Shown here: in pieces, positions 43,321 through 51,200 of the stretch
How positions within the stretch are numbered: the first letter of the stretch is position 1
Layout: each line of letters begins with the position of its first letter
Assembly: GCF_014200495.1 (NCBI RefSeq)
Contig: NZ_JACHBY010000010.1
Location: 62,001-126,000, forward strand
Length of the DNA stretch: 64,000 nucleotides
Source: Mucilaginibacter geliditolerans
GTDB taxonomy: Bacteria > Bacteroidota > Bacteroidia > Sphingobacteriales > Sphingobacteriaceae
Direction of reading: 5' to 3'
The notes under the pieces: model-generated
What the model was told of the DNA's origin: nothing
The model's input: only the letters and a program-made list of their open reading frames with translations
The model's database searches: none
Made by a program: the position numbers and the translations under genes

Positions 43321-44796
43321 TTAAAATTTAAAATAGATAAATTGAGCTATTTTCGATGATCCGAATAAAAGTATCACAAATATTAGCGTATAATATAGTG
43401 CAACACGCAGTACCTTGCTTTTGATAAAATCAAATTGCAATGGATGTGGTTTATCACGCTGTAACCATTCTATACATAACATTATCACAATTAGGATGGA
43501 TGTAAAGAAAACGGTTGCCCTTTTTAAATTGGTAACACTATCGGCAGGAAAAATTGTAGGAATCGAGAATAAGCTCTTGGAAAAAAGATCCTTATAAAAA
43601 TCTACAGCCTGGCTTATACTATCACTGCGAAATAATATGAATGTGAACATTACTAAAATAAAGGTACCAAGCATGTTTCTAAATTCCTTAAACGAGGGCA
43701 GTACTTTTCCCATTACTAGCTTTTTCTTCTTATTTAAAGTTCCATTAAGTATTAATGGGATATAGTAAATACCATGAAGTACCCCGAACAAAACGAACGT
43801 CCAATTAGCGCCATGCCAAATACCGATAATAGTAAAGTTGATAAGAATGGCTAAGATTAATCCAAATTTACCATAATCTCTAAACGCTATACTTAAAGGC
43901 GAAAACACGTAGTCGGTAAGCCAGCTGGTTAAAGACATATGCCATTTGCGCCAAAATTCTGCAATATTTTGAGCGAAGAAGGGGTATTCGAAATTTCGCG
44001 TAATATTAAAGCCCAATAACCTCGCTATCCCAATTGCCATATCAGAATAGCCTGAAAAATCAGCATAAATTTGAATGGTATAAAAAAACGCACCCACTAT
44101 AAGAGAACTTGCCGGCAACGTTTGATATGAACTAAAAATTTGATTTGATATCATCGCGCAATTGTCGGCAATCACCATTTTTTTGAACAAACCCCAAGTT
44201 ATTTGTTTGGCGCCATCAGCTGCGTTAGCGTAGTCAAATACTCTTTTTTTCTCCAATTGTGGAATAAGCAAACCTGCCCTGTCTATTGGCCCCGAAATCA
44301 CACTGGGGAAAAACGCCACATACGAAAAGAAAACTACCCAGTCTTCTGTTGGTTTTATTTTACCTCTTTGAATATCAAAAAGATAACTAAGCGTTCTAAA
44401 CGTGTAAAAACTTATTCCCAGAGGCAGCAATATATTAATTACATGTAAGTTGTAACTTACGTGTAATGCTGAAAGCAGGCCTACAAAAGATTCTATAAAA
44501 AAGTCGGTGTATTTAAAATAAACCAATGATGCTATCGCGGTAACTACTCCCAAACCTAAAAGGGTACGTTTCGTTTTCACAGATAAATCCTTACCCATGT
44601 AATGGCCCAATATAAAATTAAGTAACGAGGTCGATATTAACAGCGACAGAAAATGCCAATCCCACCAGCAGTAAAAAACGTAGCAGCCAACTAACAGTAA
44701 TATGTTTTGAAGCTTTAAATTACGATTGACAATAAACCAATAAAGAAAGAATAATATAACAAAAAATACTACAAACTCCGGTGAATTAAAAAGCAT
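43321..44796 (-). CDS. MBOAT-family membrane O-acyltransferase (AlgI/DltB-like)
   Basis: Polytopic, 491 aa, with the family start MLFNSPEFVVFFVILFFLYW. Key blocks: LGISFYTFRTLSYLFDIQRG, FPSVISGPIDRAG, ITWGLFKKMVIADNCA, FSGYSDMAIGIARLLGFNI, NFEYPFFAQNIAEFWRKWHM then SLTSWLTDYVFSPL, and the catalytic IIGIWHGANWTFVLFGVLHG with His328. This matches the AlgI/DltB/PatA group (PF03062), which moves an acyl group from a cytoplasmic donor through the membrane. In this operon an acyl carrier protein is encoded four genes upstream, so the donor may be acyl-ACP, as for DltB and DltC. It follows the SDR gene by four bases. Confidence 0.92.
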   Translation of the reverse strand: MLFNSPEFVVFFVILFFLYWFIVNRNLKLQNILLLVGCYVFYCWWDWHFLSLLISTSLLNFILGHYMGKDLSVKTKRTLLGLGVVTAIASLVYFKYTDFFIESFVGLLSALHVSYNLHVINILLPLGISFYTFRTLSYLFDIQRGKIKPTEDWVVFFSYVAFFPSVISGPIDRAGLLIPQLEKKRVFDYANAADGAKQITWGLFKKMVIADNCAMISNQIFSSYQTLPASSLIVGAFFYTIQIYADFSGYSDMAIGIARLLGFNITRNFEYPFFAQNIAEFWRKWHMSLTSWLTDYVFSPLSIAFRDYGKFGLILAILINFTIIGIWHGANWTFVLFGVLHGIYYIPLILNGTLNKKKKLVMGKVLPSFKEFRNMLGTFILVMFTFILFRSDSISQAVDFYKDLFSKSLFSIPTIFPADSVTNLKRATVFFTSILIVIMLCIEWLQRDKPHPLQFDFIKSKVLRVALYYTLIFVILLFGSSKIAQFIYFKF

Positions 44797-44800
44797 AGGT

Positions 44801-45520
44801 TTAAATTATATTGGTTCCTGAATTAATGATCATATCAATACCGTTGATTTGAACAGATGCACTGCTAAGAAATAAAACGGCTTCAGCTACTTCTTCGGTT
44901 GTAAGTATTTTTTTTGATGGATTGCTATCCTTTATCTGTTCAATAACCCTTTCATCAATATCATTTGTGAAATTGGTTAACATAAACGATGGCGAAACGG
45001 TATTAGAAGTGATATTGTATCTTATATTTTCGGAAGCCCAAACTTTCGACAGTTGTTTTAAGTAGGCTTTATTTCCTACATATATGGATGAACCGGCAGG
45101 CGGTGTATTAACAAGCGCGGATGTTAAAATGGTGATAATCTTCCCACCTTTTTTTTTTCGGAAGTAACCGATAGCTGCCTGGGTAATGGAGATGGTTGGA
45201 ATAACATTATCTTGAAATTCAGTCAAAAAATCGTCTGTCGATATTTTATAAAAATGCGATTTCATAAAAGAGCCTGAATACGCATTATTTATTAACAAGT
45301 CCAATTCAATAGTTGCTATTTTTGTTTTTAGTGCTTCTACTTCATCTAAACTTTTAAAGTTGCATTTTATCGCGAAGGCATTTTTATGATCAGCTTCTAT
45401 CTTTTTTGCGTTAGATTCTGATTGATTATATGTAAAATACACGCTATGGCCTTCCTTGGCAAATTTACGCGTAATGGCCTCGCCCAAGCCTGAAGAACCT
45501 CCTGTAATCAATACGTTCAT
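44801..45520 (-). CDS. SDR oxidoreductase, 3-oxoacyl-ACP reductase-like
   Basis: A classical short-chain dehydrogenase of 239 aa. It has the nucleotide-binding ITGGSSGLGEAITRKF, LDLLINNAYSG (NNAG variant), catalytic Ser134 (TILTSALV) and Tyr147-x3-Lys151 (IYVGNKAYLKQ), and the PSFMLTNF motif after strand 6. A C-terminal LTTEEVAEAVLFLSSA and GIDMIINSG fit FabG-type enzymes. With the MaoC-like hydratase and the carrier protein it could reduce or oxidise the 3-position of an ACP-bound acyl group. Its start overlaps the MaoC stop by four bases (ATGA), so translation is coupled. Confidence 0.88.
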   Translation of the reverse strand: MNVLITGGSSGLGEAITRKFAKEGHSVYFTYNQSESNAKKIEADHKNAFAIKCNFKSLDEVEALKTKIATIELDLLINNAYSGSFMKSHFYKISTDDFLTEFQDNVIPTISITQAAIGYFRKKKGGKIITILTSALVNTPPAGSSIYVGNKAYLKQLSKVWASENIRYNITSNTVSPSFMLTNFTNDIDERVIEQIKDSNPSKKILTTEEVAEAVLFLSSASVQINGIDMIINSGTNII

Positions 45521-45912
45521 GACAAAATTCCTATTTGAATTTTTCCTTTGGCAAGAACCAATAGATCCTTACTTTTAAATTGAAATTTAAATTCGACGGC
45601 GTTAACCGAAGTGTATACTTCAGAAACATTTGCTTCAAAAAAAACAGTGTCATTTAAGTACACTGGATTTTTAAATTGGATGTCTTGTTTATGGATAATA
45701 ACGTCTTTAGTTGATAAATACTCACCTATAAAATAGGATAAAAAGCCGTTTAAAATATTACCGTGCATCACCTTCCCCTTAAATCCATGAGACAATGCAA
45801 ACTCATCATTTGTATGCAGCGGATTATTATCGTTAAATATGTTTATAAATCCCTTATAAACAGCTTCAGAAACGCAAAATTCCTTTTTGTAAGAATCTCC
45901 TACCGCAAACAT
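45517..45912 (-). CDS. MaoC-like (R)-specific enoyl hydratase / hydroxyacyl dehydratase
   Basis: A single-hotdog protein of 131 aa with the hydratase-2 active site FNDNNPLHTNDEFA (Asp28 and His33) and GKVMHGNILNGFLSYFIGEY, the conserved Gly-His-Gly loop. Length and motif spacing match PhaJ/MaoC (PF01575). It would interconvert 2-enoyl and (R)-3-hydroxyacyl groups on the carrier protein. Its start overlaps the ACP stop by one base and its end overlaps the SDR start by four, a tightly coupled unit. There is no ketosynthase in the operon, so the acyl chain must come from FkbH or another source. Confidence 0.87.
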   Translation of the reverse strand: MFAVGDSYKKEFCVSEAVYKGFINIFNDNNPLHTNDEFALSHGFKGKVMHGNILNGFLSYFIGEYLSTKDVIIHKQDIQFKNPVYLNDTVFFEANVSEVYTSVNAVEFKFQFKSKDLLVLAKGKIQIGILS

Positions 45913-46154
45913 TACACACCCTTGCTAATAATGCAATCCAACATTTCGCCTACATTTTTCCAGCTTTGAATTTCCTGAGAGGTAAACCTGGTTTTAAAGA
46001 GTTTCTCGATCGCTACAACCAATTGAATGTGATTTAATGAATCCCAATCTTCCACATCGTCGGCAGTTGTTTCATAGGTCAGTACAATATCTTCGTTATC
46101 GAGTACATCGATAAAAACAGCATTAACTTTCTTTAGAACGTCAATTTTTTCCAT
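45912..46154 (-). CDS. Acyl carrier protein
   Basis: 80 aa with the phosphopantetheine site DVEDWDSLNHIQLVVAIEK; Ser39 in DSL is the attachment residue. The acidic helix and the ETTADDVEDWDS leader fit carrier proteins of the FkbH-associated or D-alanyl carrier type rather than AcpP, which has a longer acidic helix 2. Its neighbour upstream, 14 bases away, is the FkbH-like gene. It would carry the acyl group handled by the MaoC-like enzyme and SDR and presented to the MBOAT. No dedicated phosphopantetheinyl transferase is nearby; a housekeeping one would be needed. Confidence 0.92.
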   Translation of the reverse strand: MEKIDVLKKVNAVFIDVLDNEDIVLTYETTADDVEDWDSLNHIQLVVAIEKLFKTRFTSQEIQSWKNVGEMLDCIISKGV

Positions 46155-46168
46155 TTTTCTTATTTTAA

Positions 46169-47896
46169 TTATTTAGTATTTATAAAATTCTTTTTTGGTG
46201 AGTAGTTATTTACATCAAGTAGCCATACGTTATTATCATTCTCTGATATAAAACCAAGATTTAAGTAATGATTTTTAACCATTTCATTTTTGGGAGTTGG
46301 TATGTATTCGCCTTTTAAATATTTAAAGCCATTTTCTTTGGCTATGGCTACGAGTGTATTTAAAACAAAATTTTCCATCCCTCTTTTTAGCACCCTGCAA
46401 CTCATAAACCAGGTATCGATAAATAGCACATCGGTTGATTCCTTTTCTAAAATCACAACGCAGATCAAACCATTATCCCCAAATTTATCTTCTAACGTAA
46501 AAGACAACGTGTGGGATTTATCCGATTTAGAAAGCTTTTCTATATCTGCTTCGGTATAACGTACAGTACGTAAATTAAACTGGTTTGACCGTTGCGATAA
46601 TTGCGCTACCCGAGGTGTATTAAAGTTGTTAAAGGGTTCAACCAGCGATAACATGTTTAAACTTTTTAGAAAATCACCCTCGTTAACAAATACCGATTGC
46701 TCAACAAGCCTTTTTGCCTCTGTTTGATACTGCTTAGTCCGTTCAGTATCCTCGTTTGAGTATGATACTGTATCAAATAAATTTAAAGTGTACAAGTATT
46801 CCAAATAATCGGCGGGGTCTACCGGTAATTCCGGAACTACAATGCCGGCTATATTTTCCCTTACGATATTTCGCTCAAAAGGATTGTCATCCAAAAAAAC
46901 CATCGAGTCGAAACCAATATTTAAAGTGCTTTGAATTTTTTTGATATTGTCAACCTTGTTCTCCCAGTTGGCAACAAAAACAGCGATATCATCCAAATGC
47001 AAAACCATATCGGGATGTTTTTCAAAAGGTTCTTTAGCAATCGATTCGGTATTTTTACTGCATATCGCTAAAATTACACCTCGGTTTTTTAGCTTTTTTA
47101 TCCAATATTGTAATTCTGTAAATGCTTTCCCAATACCCAACGTTCCAAGTTGAATATTCTCTAAGCCGTCATCTCCAATAATACCGCCCCACATCGTATT
47201 ATCGAGATCAATTATAAGGCATTTCCTTACACGCCCATTCATTGCGCCTATAGTATCAAGGGTTTTTGCGGCAACTTCAGGCAAAATATCAATACTCAAA
47301 ACCATTTCAGTATTAATATAAATAGATGTTTGAAATACTACCGATTTGCTAAACTGATTTTGAATTGATGAAAGGTCGCAAATATAAAAATCGGGATTTT
47401 GCGATGCAAAAACCATTAATTGATAGTTGAGCTTACGCAGCTGGAACAAAAAAGATATTTCGGTTTTATTAGCATAATTTCCAAAAACCGAGTCGTCAAT
47501 TTCCGGGAAATTATAGAAAATTATTTTTGCATTAAGGTTTGAACTTATTGTTGTGCGGATATTGCTTATTATCTCAAGCTGAGTATCGGCAAAACTGCCG
47601 TAATAATCTGGCTTTAATTTACTGTATTTGGAATTGAGTTTATGGGTAGATTGAAAAATGATAACAATTTCCGGCTTGAATTCATATAGTTCTGAAGATG
47701 GGTCGAATACCTGGCGTTCTATTTGATTAAAGTCGGCTTCAAAAATCTGAAGATCATATCCATAATCGTACCCAGTTCCCCGTAGCGCCTGCTGCAAAAA
47801 TTGAGTGGCTGTATCTCCTAATAAAGCTACTTTTATGGATTTCAAACCAGAAAAATTTCTTTTTAAATTCTTCTTAAGTTCTGAAAAACTTTTCAT
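46169..47896 (-). CDS. FkbH-like HAD-IIIC enzyme (acyl-ACP loader)
   Basis: 575 aa, three parts. Residues 1-215 are an SGNH-like N-terminal domain (KVALLGDTATQFLQQALRGT). Residues ~225-370 are a HAD subfamily IIIC phosphatase: IDLDNTMWGGIIGDDG (Asp230 and Asp232), LAICSKNTES and MVFLDDNPFERNIVRENI. The C-terminal ~170 residues are GNAT-like (LEDKFGDNGLICVVILEKES, then RVLKRGMENFVLNTLVAIAK). In FkbH, OzmB and similar enzymes the HAD domain dephosphorylates 1,3-bisphosphoglycerate and loads the glyceryl unit on an ACP. Many FkbH-like proteins lie in polysaccharide or flagellar-glycan clusters. It is first in the operon. The substrate here is inferred. Confidence 0.88.
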   Translation of the reverse strand: MKSFSELKKNLKRNFSGLKSIKVALLGDTATQFLQQALRGTGYDYGYDLQIFEADFNQIERQVFDPSSELYEFKPEIVIIFQSTHKLNSKYSKLKPDYYGSFADTQLEIISNIRTTISSNLNAKIIFYNFPEIDDSVFGNYANKTEISFLFQLRKLNYQLMVFASQNPDFYICDLSSIQNQFSKSVVFQTSIYINTEMVLSIDILPEVAAKTLDTIGAMNGRVRKCLIIDLDNTMWGGIIGDDGLENIQLGTLGIGKAFTELQYWIKKLKNRGVILAICSKNTESIAKEPFEKHPDMVLHLDDIAVFVANWENKVDNIKKIQSTLNIGFDSMVFLDDNPFERNIVRENIAGIVVPELPVDPADYLEYLYTLNLFDTVSYSNEDTERTKQYQTEAKRLVEQSVFVNEGDFLKSLNMLSLVEPFNNFNTPRVAQLSQRSNQFNLRTVRYTEADIEKLSKSDKSHTLSFTLEDKFGDNGLICVVILEKESTDVLFIDTWFMSCRVLKRGMENFVLNTLVAIAKENGFKYLKGEYIPTPKNEMVKNHYLNLGFISENDNNVWLLDVNNYSPKKNFINTK

Positions 47897-48418
47897 AATA
47901 TTTTAAATACGTATCATATGTAAACGGCGTGAAAATACGGTTTTTTTCCATGGCTTTGCCAAAATGGTAAATATTTGAGCTCCTAATTAAAACGTAAAAT
48001 TACTTCCCTAATATATCTAATACTGTACCCGGTTATATTAGCATTGCTAATAGCAATCTATGCCACTTAGAAAAGGGTAGGCCTACCCTTTTCCTTTTAA
48101 CATCTATTCTATTTAACCAATGTTAGTTAACTAAAACCGATATACCGCTAAGTTCAAAGGGTTAACTGCCCGTGGCGCCATCAGTCCAAATTCAATGCCA
48201 TAAGCGGGTATTTTAAATATAGTTGAGGTTCATCTCGAATAATTGGTTATAACTTATAAGAACAAACATAATATGTAGTGAATCCATCTGCAACCTGTAC
48301 CATACTGCTTACTATGCAGTACTGTGCTTAATACCCCTTAGGTTACGCCTTTGATAAGAAGGGCTTCATATGCTTTAAAGTGCTTGTCTTTTTTTGACCA
48401 AAAATAAAAATGGGCTTT
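47897..48418. other. Intergenic gap upstream of the acyl-transfer operon
   Basis: No gene recognised. The sequence is AT-rich, with one perfect 24 bp palindrome (48070-48093, GAAAAGGGTAGG and its complement) without a T-run long enough to call a terminator. It may mark the right edge of the inserted DNA or an operator of the operon. No integrase or tRNA is seen at this side. Confidence 0.4.
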
Positions 48419-48916
48419 TTAACGGCCAAATTCCTGCACCCAATAACCGTTATAGCTATAAGCGCCCATTTCTACGTAAAGCGTATCCATCATAGCCTTG
48501 CAATGGTCCTCACTTTTTTCCCAGGCAAGCATTACATCGCCAATTGTAGCATATCCTTCAGCAATGTTTTCGCCTACGTACTGCCCGGTGTAGCCAGCGC
48601 TTATTGCCCTTTGTATTGGCGAAATACCTCCCTGCGAAATGTGACTGAAATAGTTGTTGGTATACATGTCGATAGCATGGGTTTGCGCGGCGGTAGCAAG
48701 TATATTGTTCCATACCAATTTTTTTACAGGCGGCATAGAATCCGGCCCGCATTTACAACCGTGGCTCCGAAGTTTGTTTACAGAATCGAGCATCGACAAC
48801 TCGATTTTACCACTTTGTATTGTCTGATCTTTTTTGCATGAATACAGAACAAAAAGGCAGACAAGCGCCGCAAAATTTAAAACCTTAACAGGATAAAAAT
48901 GGCATTTATTCATCAT
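48419..48916 (-). CDS. CAP-domain (SCP/PR1-like) lipoprotein
   Basis: The signal ends in lipobox LYSC (Cys27). The CAP domain is complete: LDSVNKLRSHGC, then LVWNNILATAAQTHAIDMYT, FSHISQGGISPIQRAISAGY, GENIAEGYATIGDVMLAWEK, SEDHCKAMMDTLYVEMGAYS and NGYWVQEFG. Two His residues and acidic residues line the typical cavity. CAP proteins (PF00188) in bacteria bind or modify ligands outside the cell; functions are rarely known. Two extra Cys (HGCKCGPD) near residue 55 are a feature of a Bacteroidota subgroup. It is isolated, with its promoter region toward the GH12 gene. Confidence 0.88.
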   Translation of the reverse strand: MMNKCHFYPVKVLNFAALVCLFVLYSCKKDQTIQSGKIELSMLDSVNKLRSHGCKCGPDSMPPVKKLVWNNILATAAQTHAIDMYTNNYFSHISQGGISPIQRAISAGYTGQYVGENIAEGYATIGDVMLAWEKSEDHCKAMMDTLYVEMGAYSYNGYWVQEFGR

Positions 48917-49104
48917 CCGGAAAATCTAAATATTTTATTAAAATCCAAATAAACATTAAAATTCTAACAAAAACATACCGGGAATAGTAGTTGCGCACTG
49001 TACTGAACATTTGTGGCCGTAAACATAATCAAACGGGCCATACCGCTTTGTTGCATGCAGATACATTTGTATACCAACAAAATATAAACTTTAAATTAAA
49101 AATT

Positions 49105-49860
49105 ATGAGAATTAAACAACAAGCATTATTGCTATTGGCAATTTCATGCACGGTTTTTGCCTGCCAAAAAAGTTCAGTTAAGCCGCAAAGTACCAATCCC
49201 AAAGTACTGGCCAATTGGTCGTCATCTGCACAATACGCCTCGTGGAATGCCGGCAGTGGTTACTATATCGAAAACAATATATGGGGAAGTGGCGCCGGCT
49301 TTCAATCTATTTGGGCAAACACCTACAGCAACTGGGGGGTATGGTCCGACCAGCCTAATACCAGTGGGGTAAAGTCATACCCAAATTCAGATTATGGTGT
49401 TCATCAAACGTTTAGTGGCTTACACACTGTTCAAAGCAGCTTTAATGTAACAGTGCCTAGCAGCGGTGCTGCTGCCGAAAGCACCTATGATATATGGTGC
49501 AATAACTATGCTTATGAAATTATGATATGGGAGAACTGGACCGGTGGCGTAAACCCAATTGCCGTCGGCTATAATGGCAATGGCACTCCAATAGCGACTT
49601 ACACGAATGTAACGCCTACTGCCGGAGGCCCAACTTATACCGTTTATGTGGGCTCTAACGGATCAAACGCTGTATATTCTTTTTTAAACAATAGCCAAAC
49701 ATCATCAGGAACCGTTAATATAAAGGATATTCTTAATTTTATTCAGAGTAAAGGGATAACTTTTACTACGCTGGATAAGGTTCAGTTCGGGTTTGAGATC
49801 ACTTCATCAAATGGTGGTCTTAATTTCTACTGCAACAGCTATTCAGCTACTGTTAACTAA
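49105..49860 (+). CDS. GH12 endoglucanase/xyloglucanase, lipoprotein
   Basis: The ATG at 49105 gives MRIKQQALLLLAISCTVFAC with lipobox VFAC (Cys20); the upstream frame from 48991 has no signal. The mature protein is a small beta-jelly roll with the GH12 signatures YYIENNIWG, STYDIWCNNYAYEIMIWENW (nucleophile Glu138) and KVQFGFEITSSNGGLNFYCN (acid/base Glu231). The length fits a bare catalytic domain. GH12 enzymes cut beta-1,4-glucan or xyloglucan. As an outer-membrane lipoprotein it could start the attack on the polymer, with the neighbouring GH28 on pectin. Confidence 0.87.
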   Translation: MRIKQQALLLLAISCTVFACQKSSVKPQSTNPKVLANWSSSAQYASWNAGSGYYIENNIWGSGAGFQSIWANTYSNWGVWSDQPNTSGVKSYPNSDYGVHQTFSGLHTVQSSFNVTVPSSGAAAESTYDIWCNNYAYEIMIWENWTGGVNPIAVGYNGNGTPIATYTNVTPTAGGPTYTVYVGSNGSNAVYSFLNNSQTSSGTVNIKDILNFIQSKGITFTTLDKVQFGFEITSSNGGLNFYCNSYSATVN

Positions 49861-49922
49861 TTTTTACTTATTAGGTAATGAAGTCTTACAATTATCTAAC
49901 AATTAGTTTCAGTCAGTCCCAA

Positions 49923-49955
49923 AAAAGCCTCAGTATTGAATATACTGAGGCTTTT
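49923..49955. terminator. Terminator after the GH12 gene
   Basis: A 14 bp-long stem-loop (AAAGCCTCAGTAT paired with its complement, loop TGAA) with A and T tracts on both sides. It can serve the GH12 gene and the leftward propeller gene at 50011. Confidence 0.85.
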
Positions 49956-50010
49956 GGCTATTTAAAGAAAAGAAAGAAGTGGTCAAATGCCCCAAACCTT
50001 ATTGGCATAT

Positions 50011-50988
50011 TCATCGAATATTTCCAAATCGTACGTTTTCCGGTCGGTTTTTATTGTCAATTATTTGCAAAATAGTAGAAGGGCCAAGATCGGCGGGCTG
50101 ATCCCATGAACGCAATGCCCAAACCAGTTTCTTCTGCTTATTAACTTCTATAAACTGAACTGGTGTCTTGTTTCCTTTTCCCGTCCAATTATTGATAATA
50201 GTATTTCCGTTATCCAGGCGATAAGCCATTTGCCATCCGCCAAACTTAAAGCCGGGTAGTTCCTTGCCAGAGTAGCTCCAAACTACCTTCCCTGTCTGGT
50301 CATATTCTTCTACTTGTGGTATACGCTCCTCCGCTACCAATACATTGCCATTTTTAAGTGGCGTAACTCCCCAGACCTGAGGAACATTTAAAGACCATAT
50401 CGCCTTTCCGTCACTATTATACTCGACAATTTCATGGAGGTCCATATGTGCTAATATCAGTGTGCCGTTATTGGTTAGTCTTGCATGCCTGAATTGCGGA
50501 TGAACCTGCTCAGGATTGCCGACGGGAACTTCAAATTCCTTTTCTACCTTGTTAGTTTTGATATTTATTACGATCACCTTTGCAATTTTGCCGTTTTGAA
50601 CGAAAAGCACGTGATTGTTTCCTATTGGAACCGCAGTATGAACTTCATTGCCATCCGGCACGTCATAATTCCAAAGCACATTTCTTTGCTGATCGATTAA
50701 TGTAATACCGAACTGATGGGCAAACAGAATATTACCATTTGAAAGCATAACCGCATCGCTTATTTCCCCTTTGGCAGGATGAGTGTAGGTCCAAACAACC
50801 GAACCACCTTTAATGATGAACATGGTTTCAGGCCCGCCCTCACCTGCATATAAAAAATCATGTTCGTAGAGACCCTTTCCGGGGACGGTTACAGGCGAAC
50901 TGCGAACTGTATCAATAGTCGTTTGTGCTTTGCAAAATAAACTCAGGGACATTAGCCCCACTATAATTAAAGTCCGGTGTATTATCAT
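50011..50988 (-). CDS. Secreted beta-propeller protein, paralog A
   Basis: The ATG at 50988 is chosen since it starts a signal peptide (IIHRTLIIVGLMSLSLFCKA). The protein is a set of four-stranded blades marked by regular LSNGNILFAHQ, LKNGNVLVAEE and LDNGNTIINNW turns and Trp-containing strand ends (VLWNYDVP, AIWSLNVP, VVWSYSGK). Conserved His residues lie in NEVHTAVPIG, RHARLTNNGT and LAHMDLHEIVEY. Two paralogs are encoded at 54379 and 55464. PQQ-like propellers bind a cofactor or a sugar; the His pattern also recalls arylsulfotransferases. No catalytic role can be assigned. It is the last gene of the GH28 run, 212 bases behind it. Confidence 0.72.
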   Translation of the reverse strand: MIIHRTLIIVGLMSLSLFCKAQTTIDTVRSSPVTVPGKGLYEHDFLYAGEGGPETMFIIKGGSVVWTYTHPAKGEISDAVMLSNGNILFAHQFGITLIDQQRNVLWNYDVPDGNEVHTAVPIGNNHVLFVQNGKIAKVIVINIKTNKVEKEFEVPVGNPEQVHPQFRHARLTNNGTLILAHMDLHEIVEYNSDGKAIWSLNVPQVWGVTPLKNGNVLVAEERIPQVEEYDQTGKVVWSYSGKELPGFKFGGWQMAYRLDNGNTIINNWTGKGNKTPVQFIEVNKQKKLVWALRSWDQPADLGPSTILQIIDNKNRPENVRFGNIR

Positions 50989-51200
50989 TTCATTTTTTTT
51001 ATAAAGTCGTTCATTTATCGCTAAAGTTTCATAAGCGCGGGTACTCATTTTTTTCCGCTCCCCCCTTGCCGATAATCATTCCATTGTAATAAATGCCTGT
51101 AAAATATTTGTTGACTTTCCAGCTTTTTCCGGCTAAAAAGAGATAAGGTAATGAGAACCACATTTTTTGCCAATCGCTAATCATTTTCATTACGATTTGC

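Noticed and set aside
48070..48093. Perfect 24 bp palindrome considered as a terminator
   Set aside because: No T-run of adequate length follows on either strand, and it lies too far (over 300 bases) from the CAP gene stop. Kept only as part of the gap description.
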